Assembly: GCA_002703045.1 (NCBI GenBank)
Contig: PAEG01000001.1
Coordinates: 1 to 7,618 of the forward strand
Source of the DNA: Acidimicrobiaceae bacterium
Lineage (GTDB): Bacteria > Actinomycetota > Acidimicrobiia > Acidimicrobiales > UBA8592
Direction of reading: 5' to 3'
Length of the DNA stretch: 7,618 nt
The stretch's first letter is position 1. Every line of letters begins with the position of its first letter. A model generated the notes under the pieces. The model worked only from the letters and a program-made list of their open reading frames with translations, did not search any database and was not told the origin of the DNA. The translations under genes were made by a program, and so were the position numbers. Below are positions 1-6,700 of this stretch, in pieces.

Positions 1-636
1 ACCCTGAAGGCATCCACTGACTCAAAGGGCAGGATCGACGGCGACCCTTCGAAACCAGCCATTCGCTTCAGCTCGAGGGAGTCCTTGGATCTCGCACATC
101 GGATAAGGGGTGAATCAATGGCGATACTCGTCGGGATTGGCACGGTCATCAGGGACGATCCCTCGCTGACGGTCAGAGGGCCAGACATAGGTCCCAGGGA
201 GCAGCCTACCAGAGTGGTGATCGACCCGCGGAACAGGGTCCCAGCGGATTGCAGGGTTATGACTGACGGGGAGGCGCCCACCCTGCTGGTCCAGTCGTCC
301 GAGTTCGAATCCGAGGGCGACTACCCCCATGTCGAAAGGGTGGTGATCCCAGAGGACGAGATCCCCATCCCAAGGATCCTCTACATGCTGGGTGACAGGG
401 GGCTTCAATCGCTCCTAGTTGAAGGCGGCCACGACACATGGTCGAGGTTCCTGGGAAGCGGTATGGTCGACATCGTCAGGACCTCGGTATCTCCCATCGA
501 GTTGCCATACGAGGACGCGCAGTGCTTCGATTTGGCATCCCTGGGGACTCTGGGCTTCGAACCCGTCTCAAGCGAGCTCTGCGGCGGTGACGAGGTGACC
601 CTATGGGAGATGGTCCGAGAACCGTCCAAGACTTAG
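1..636 (+). CDS. RibD C-terminal/ArfC-type pyrimidine reductase (5' partial)
   Basis: Probable 2,5-diamino-6-ribosylamino-4(3H)-pyrimidinone 5'-phosphate reductase, the cytosolic NAD(P)H-dependent step that reduces the ribosyl side chain to ribityl in riboflavin (and, in archaea, F420 precursor) synthesis. The frame is open from base 1, so the N-terminus lies outside the window; 211 residues are visible. The family signature VGIGTVIRDDPSLTVR is at fragment residues 44-59, matching the usual G-x-x-T-x-x-x-D-x-P-x-L-x-x-R motif. VIDPRNRVP follows, then the EGG nucleotide-binding turn in LLVEGGHDTW (138-147). The opening residues STDSKGRID sit where the family has SLDGRIA, so a stand-alone archaeal ArfC-type enzyme would lack only a few residues. 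A bacterial-type RibD with an N-terminal deaminase domain cannot be excluded. A TTG at 85 is not a credible start because family-like sequence precedes it. Family assignment is firm; monofunctional versus bifunctional is open. Confidence 0.86.
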   Translation, partial: TLKASTDSKGRIDGDPSKPAIRFSSRESLDLAHRIRGESMAILVGIGTVIRDDPSLTVRGPDIGPREQPTRVVIDPRNRVPADCRVMTDGEAPTLLVQSSEFESEGDYPHVERVVIPEDEIPIPRILYMLGDRGLQSLLVEGGHDTWSRFLGSGMVDIVRTSVSPIELPYEDAQCFDLASLGTLGFEPVSSELCGGDEVTLWEMVREPSKT

Positions 637-647
637 CGAGCGACGGA

Positions 648-678
648 CTTAATAGAGCAATATTTGGCCGCACAATGT
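648..678 (+). promoter_or_regulatory. Probable archaeal TATA-like promoter, leaderless transcript
   Basis: CTTAATAG at 648-655 is the only AT-rich box in the 42-base gap that is correctly placed for a start at 679. Archaeal transcription usually begins about 25 bases downstream of the TATA centre, which here falls on or next to the ATG at 679. No Shine-Dalgarno-like GGAGG or GGTGA precedes that ATG. Together these suggest a leaderless mRNA. The AT-rich CAATATTT at 658-665 is too close to the ATG to serve. The box is inferred from sequence and spacing only. Confidence 0.5.
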
Positions 679-771
679 ATGAGTAACACCAGTGCAAGCA
701 AGACAAGAAGCCTGACGATGACCCTGATGATGGTCCTGATGGCATTATCACCCATGGCCTCGGTAGAGGCG
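679..771 (+). other. Sec signal peptide
   Basis: Residues 1-31 show the three classic parts: a basic n-region with K8 and R10, a hydrophobic Met/Leu-rich core (about residues 13-27), and a polar c-region ending in VEA. Cleavage is predicted between A31 and D32, after which the sequence turns abruptly acidic. There is no lipobox cysteine and no twin arginine, so export by Sec and cleavage by type I signal peptidase are likely. Confidence 0.88.
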
Positions 772-3700
772 GACCACGACGAGAATTGGTTCGGTGACTA
801 CGAATTACACGTCGATGGGACGTTGTACGATGAGGTCGAGGTCCTATGGCCATCCGACGTGGAAATCCTATCGTGCACCCAGAACTCCTGGGACGATGGA
901 TGGAACTGCGAGATCGACATCGATGGCGACGGGAGTTACAACTACCCGGACTACACCATGTACTTCCAATACTGCGATGACTCGACGGGATCTTGGGTTT
1001 GCGTAGTAGACAACGTGGATCCTTTGATGGAAGAGGGCAACTACAGTCTGGAGTACTACGTTTCCGGTCTGGACCCAGATACCAATTACACTGCTAACAT
1101 ATACGTGTATGTATACGACTTCAATGAACCATTGAGCTTCTACAATCACGTCAACCAGGTCTTCGAATCGGACAGCAACGGAGAAATCAGCATAGAACTG
1201 GATGAGCTCTACTGGGAAGTGAGCAACTCGACCTGTTCAGGATATTCCGACTTCAGGTTGGATTGGGTAGACAACGGAACAGAGGCTTTGCGTAACCAGG
1301 ACGACTTCATCGGCTGGGGCGATGGAGAGCTTGCCGTAACGACAGAGCTCGACGGAGAGGAGTATGAGATGATACCCCACTACTCCGCGGATGTAGTCGA
1401 CTGCGAAAGGCACGGGGGATTCTGGTTCTGCAGCTTGGACGAACAGGGAAATGACGGCGAAGCAGACCGTTTCATGGTGAGGTTCGATCTAGACAGGTGC
1501 GAGGAGGACTCCAACGGCGAATGGGTCTGCATACAACACACTCAGAACCCTCTTATCTGGCCTGGAGACCACACCATCGAGTGGATGGCATCCGGTCTGC
1601 CTGACTCGTCTTGGAGGATGATGACTTCGGTGTACGCCCCAGATGGCGACATATACGAGGACGTCTACTTCAACGGAACATCTGAATCAGTTGATACCGA
1701 CTTCACCACGGACTGGTTCACTTGCGGCCTAGGAGCCCACTACATACTCTACGAGGGAGAATGGGTAAGCGGATCATGGTCCACTTTCGGTACCTTCGAA
1801 GCCAATCACTACAACTGGCAAGGGCCCTGCGACGAGGAAGAGTCCACCCTCACCCTGTTCATGGACAGCGAGGAGTACGTGGAGAACCCGGTTTACGAAG
1901 AGTTCGACGAGTGCATCGAGGACGGCTTCGATCACGAGTGCTGGAACGACGACTACGACTACGACGAGGACGGGGAGCCAGACTGGACCCGAAGGCACAT
2001 GCAAGACTGCGAGGAGGACAACTCGACAGGGACTTGGACCTGCATCGTCCACTACGACAGACCGCTGGTCTGGCCTGGTGACCACTCCTTCGAGCTACTA
2101 ATCGATGAAATCGAGGATGGGGAGGCCTACCAGATATCAGGAAACTTCTACGCTAACGAGCAAGGCAGTCCTTCCTACAACGAGCAGGTTTCCATCTACT
2201 TCAATGGGACTTCCTCAGGCGACCACACAGAGACGTGGGACTGGGAGACATTCGAGTCGACTTGCAGCCTCAACTACTACTTAGACGTACGACACGGGTA
2301 TTGGAACTCCGACGGGGACTTCCAGAACAACGGGACGCAAGAGAGCGAGAACTTCTACTACAACGGACCGTGCGAGACTCCCGATATATTCACCCTGACC
2401 GTGGACGGCGAGGAGTACGAGGTGGAATACAACATGGATTACTTCGACCACTGCGAGCAGGACGGATTCAACTGGCTTTGCTGGAACGACGACTGGGACG
2501 AGAACAGCGACGGGGAGCCAGACTGGACCAGCCATCAGAACGATTGCGAGGAGGACAACTCGACTGGAGAATGGTACTGCATCAACGAGTGGAACTTTGA
2601 GAGGCCGGAGATCGAGGAGGGCAACCACACCATGGAACTGACCATTGACGTGGAGGACAACATGTCGTACGGACTCACGATCGGCGTCAACATCTGCCAG
2701 AACATGGGAGGTTGCGACAACGAGAACACGGAGTTCGAGTTCAACACGACCTCTGACACCGAGACCATCACGTTCTACGTAGAGACCGACAACTACACCT
2801 GCAGCGTGGACCTCAACATCCAGAGGTACAACATCGATTGGGACGACAACGGCAACTCGTGGAGAAACAACCACATCTACGATTACTTCAACTTCAACGG
2901 ACCGTGCGAGCAGCCCCCATCCCCGTTCACCCTAACGGCGGACGGCGTCGAGTGGGAGGAGCAATGGAACTACCAGACCTTCGACGAGTGCGACGAGGAC
3001 CCGGAAGGAGACGGCTACGAGTGCTGGAACGAAGGTTGGGACTGGACCAACTACTACGAGGATTGCGAGGAGCTATCCGACGGCAGCTGGGAGTGCGCCG
3101 CATGGTGGAACAACCCGGAGATAGAGCCCGGAAACCACACGATGGTGCTCACAGTGGACAACCTGGATGTAGGGACAAACTACAGCGTCAGCATCTCGGC
3201 CAACATCTGCGAGAACATGGCAGGGTGCGAGCACCACGACATGGATTTCGAGTTCAACGCCACGGCGGAGACGATGTCCGAGACCTTCCACATGGAGACC
3301 ACGGAATACACCTGCAGCGTGAACATCTACGTAAATCTCCACGAGGAGATGGACTGGGGCTCCAGCCACATGGGATCTGACAGCTTCAACTACAACGGGC
3401 CATGCGAGCAGCCCCCATCCCCGTTCACCCTGACATACGACGGCGTCGAGTGGGAGGAGCAATGGAACTACCAGACCTTCGACGAGTGCGAGGAAGCCGA
3501 TGGCGACTTCGAGTGCTGGGACGAAGGTTGGGACTGGACCAACTACTACGAGGATTGCGAGGAGCTCTCCGACGGCAGCTGGGAGTGCGCCACATGGTGG
3601 AGCGACCCGGAGATAGAGCCCGGAAACCACACGATGGAGCTCACTATCGAGGACCTCGAGGTAGGGACCAACTACAGCGTAGAGTGGTACTTCGATGTCT

Positions 3701-6700
3701 GCCAGAACACGATGGGTTGCGATGGCGACTCGGATCAGTTCGAGTTCAACGCCACGGCGGAGACGATGTCCGAGACCTTCCACATAGAGACCGACAACTA
3801 CACCTGCGGTATGAGCATCAACGTCAGGCTCTACGAGGAGATGGACGGATGGAGTGACGAGATCGCTTACGACTACTTCAGCTTCAACGGGCCCTGCGAG
3901 CAGCCCCCATCCCCGTTCACCCTGACATACGACAGTGTGGAGTGGGACCTAGGTACTCCAGAAACGCTGGAGTTCGACCACTGCAGCGCGGACGGGTCTA
4001 GCCTGTATTGCTGGTATGATGAGTGGGACTGGGAAGGGGATGACGGCTATCCAGAGCACCGGATGTACATGCCTAACGACTACTGCGAGGACATGGGCAC
4101 CCACTGGGAGTGCGATTCGCCTTGGATGACTATGCCGGAGATCGAGCCGGGCAACCACAGCATGGAGCTCTCGGTAGAGGACCTTGTGGTCGGCACCAAC
4201 TACTCCCTGGCAATCGACTTGAGCATTTACGGTAATGATGGCTACTGGGACGAAATGGAGTTCGAGTTCAACGCCACGGCGGAGACGATGTCCGAGACCT
4301 TCTACATGGAGACCGACTCGACCACTTGCAACGTGAACATCTGGGTGGACCTGTACGAGATGAGCGAGGATTGGGACAGAGTCTCCAGCTACTCTTACGG
4401 CTTCCAAGGCCCATGCGAGGAGTACGGCGGCTCGGACGATGTAGCCCTGGAGTACGACGATGGCAGCGGCGCCGTAGAGTGGGAATGGTACCAGTCAGCC
4501 GACTATTACGACCACTGCTGGCAAGACGGACCCACTAACTACGTGTGCATGGACGACGGCGACGACTACCTATCATGGGAGAACGACTGCGAGGAACTGT
4601 CGGACGGAGGCTTCGACTGCTATGAAATGGGTTACCCGCAGATAGACGAGGCAGCGGAACTGGGCCTGACCTGGACCCTCGAGGACCACGAGGTGGGTAA
4701 CAACTACACCCTCATGTGGTACTACTGCACTCAAGATTTCATGGGAGGCGATTATTGCTCGTACGAAGATCAGGAACCGGACGCTGTGAACTTCACGACG
4801 ACCAGCGGCGGCTACTCCGCTGACTGGGAGATGGTGATCGAGAACACCACATGCGTCGTCGACATAGAATACACGATTCTGGACTGGGGACAAGAGGAGA
4901 TCGACTGGCAAAACGGCGAGCCACAGGATGAGCGTGGGGGGAGCTTCGGCTTTGATGGACCATGCCAAATGGAGTGGCCCGTGAACGTCATCCTGGAGGT
5001 CGACGACAACGGATGGCAGGAAGTAGATGGCATCCCGATCGACGAACTGATGGAGGCCTTCGGTGAGAATGGGGAAGAGGAACTAAGCAGCGACGAGATG
5101 GCTGAATTCATCCTATCGAACATCGGCTACGAGCTCTCCGAAGGAAACTGGACGATGAGCTGGACCATGGACGACCTGGATGTGGATGGCGACTACCAGC
5201 TCGGATGGAGTGTAGAAATGGTCCCCGGAGACGAGGACGACGACGAGCCTACGTTCTACTGCGGGAACGGCGACGAGATACCGTTCAGCTGGGTCAACGA
5301 TGAGGAGCAGGACTGCCCCGACGGCGCTGACGAGCAGCAGTACGACGACAATGGCGATCCAATCAACTGGTTCGACTGCAGCGATGGCTCCGAGGTCTGG
5401 ATATACCAGGTCAACGACGGGGTCGAGGACTGTCCCGACGGTGATGACGAGTGGTACTACGACGGAGATGACGCAGACGACGATGACGACTATCACAATT
5501 TCACATCGACCAGCGACTCCGAATCCCTCGAATGGGAACTCGAGGTCACCGAAGACGTATGCCTAATCGCCGTACAAGGCGACCTAATGTCAATCGAGGA
5601 GCATGACGACGGATGGACTGATACCCATACGGTTGGGTTGTTGATAGCCTACATCCTGGGACCATTGGCAGAGGAAGACGAGAACGGCGATGGAATCCCG
5701 GACTGCCTCGAGATGCTTCTCGATCAAGACTTCGGCGACGGAGAAGGTCCGTCTCCGTCATTCGACATGCAGGACTTCGCTGTCGGCGAGGACTTCAGCG
5801 CAGAGCTCGTCGAGGTGGTTGACAGTGACGGCACGGCCGTGGCTGCGATCCACCAGCACACCACCCTCGACGACGAAATCAGGATGAAGATAGACTTCGA
5901 CTTCTTCGACGGCGACGGCATCCTGAACGACACCGAGGCTGCCATGTTCGAGATGCAGTACATCGAGGGCACCTCAGAGGAGGGTTGCTCGGAACAGGCA
6001 CCCCCATTCACGATGAACGGGGTCGAGCCATGGTGCGCTACGAACCACGTTTGGTTCGATAACCTAGCCAACAACTCCGATGGGCACTCCCCGGTAATGA
6101 TGCAGGGCTGGGACCTCCACTACAACGTCACAGTCAACGACGAGGGCCAGATGATCTTCCACTACCCAGGTGACATAGTCGTCTGGGGCGAGGATACCGA
6201 TTCGCTCGACTTCGATGGCTCCCTCTGCGGAGGGGCCCATGACGGAGCCGGCCTCGTAGTGGCTTCCTGGAGCTACAACGGAACCGAGATGACAGGCAAC
6301 TGTGTCGAGGTGATGGCAGGTGACTACATCGAGGAGATACAGATAGTATTCGGGTACCCAGACTCCGACGGAGACGGGTACAACGACTTCGAAGACAGGT
6401 TCCCAGACGACCCAGAGGAGTGGTCCGACTTGGACGACGACGGGGTTGGTGACAACCACGACGAGTTCCCGAACGATCCCACCGAGTCCAACGACGCGGA
6501 CGGTGACGGCGTTGGAGACAACGGCGATGCCTTCCCATGGGACGCAAGCGAAAGCGCGGACTCGGACGGAGACGGATGGGGCGACAACTCCGATGCGTTC
6601 CCAGACGACTCTACCGAGTGGGTCGACACGGACGGCGACGGAGTAGGCGACAACGCCGACACCGACGCTGACAACGACGGAACCGACGACACCGACGAGG

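Larger units (their letters stand above)
799..5664 (+). repeat. Nine tandem copies of an unrecognised Cys-rich module
   Basis: In-frame modules begin at 799, 1336, 1849, 2389, 2926, 3424, 3916, 4441 and 4981; lengths are about 179, 171, 180, 179, 166, 164, 175, 180 and 228 residues. The best-conserved marks, in order, are FTLT-x-DG at the start; C1 in FDEC; C2 in ECW; the C3-C4 hairpin with CEE-x-S-x-G-x-W-x-C; PEIEPGNHTMEL; L-x-x-GTNYSV; an optional C5/C6 pair; FEFNATAETM; C7 in NYTCSV; and C8 in NGPCEQ at the end. Alternating hydrophobic strands and the L-x-x-G-x-x-Y pattern suggest a beta-sandwich (fibronectin III or Ig-like), which is inference. Modules 5 and 6 are nearly identical, 4 and 7 close, and 1, 2, 8 and 9 diverged. 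Module 1 lacks C8. Module 9 has lost C1-C4 and carries insertions. I cannot name a family. Confidence 0.87.

Noticed and set aside
85..87. TTG as the start of the reductase
   Set aside because: Bases 1-84 are open in frame and encode family-like sequence (STDSKGRID), so the gene begins outside the window.
664..678. TTG start for the giant protein, five codons upstream
   Set aside because: It lies upstream of the transcription start expected from the TATA-like box at 648-655, and the ATG at 679 already gives a complete signal peptide.
3073..3783. Long open frame on the minus strand inside the giant gene, and similar ones at 2281-2874 and 5724-6074
   Set aside because: They mirror the GAC/GAG-rich codons of the plus-strand gene, give Val/Leu-rich or Ser/Pro-rich low-complexity products, and repeat with the modules. 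They are shadows.
5632..5664. Hydrophobic VGLLIAYILGP as a membrane segment
   Set aside because: It is too short, and aligns with the last strand of the other modules (before NGPC), so it is more likely a buried beta strand.
5677..5712. Dockerin-type calcium loop
   Set aside because: A single Asp-rich loop without the duplicated 22-residue loop-helix pair of a type I dockerin. It fits better as an isolated TSP3-like loop.
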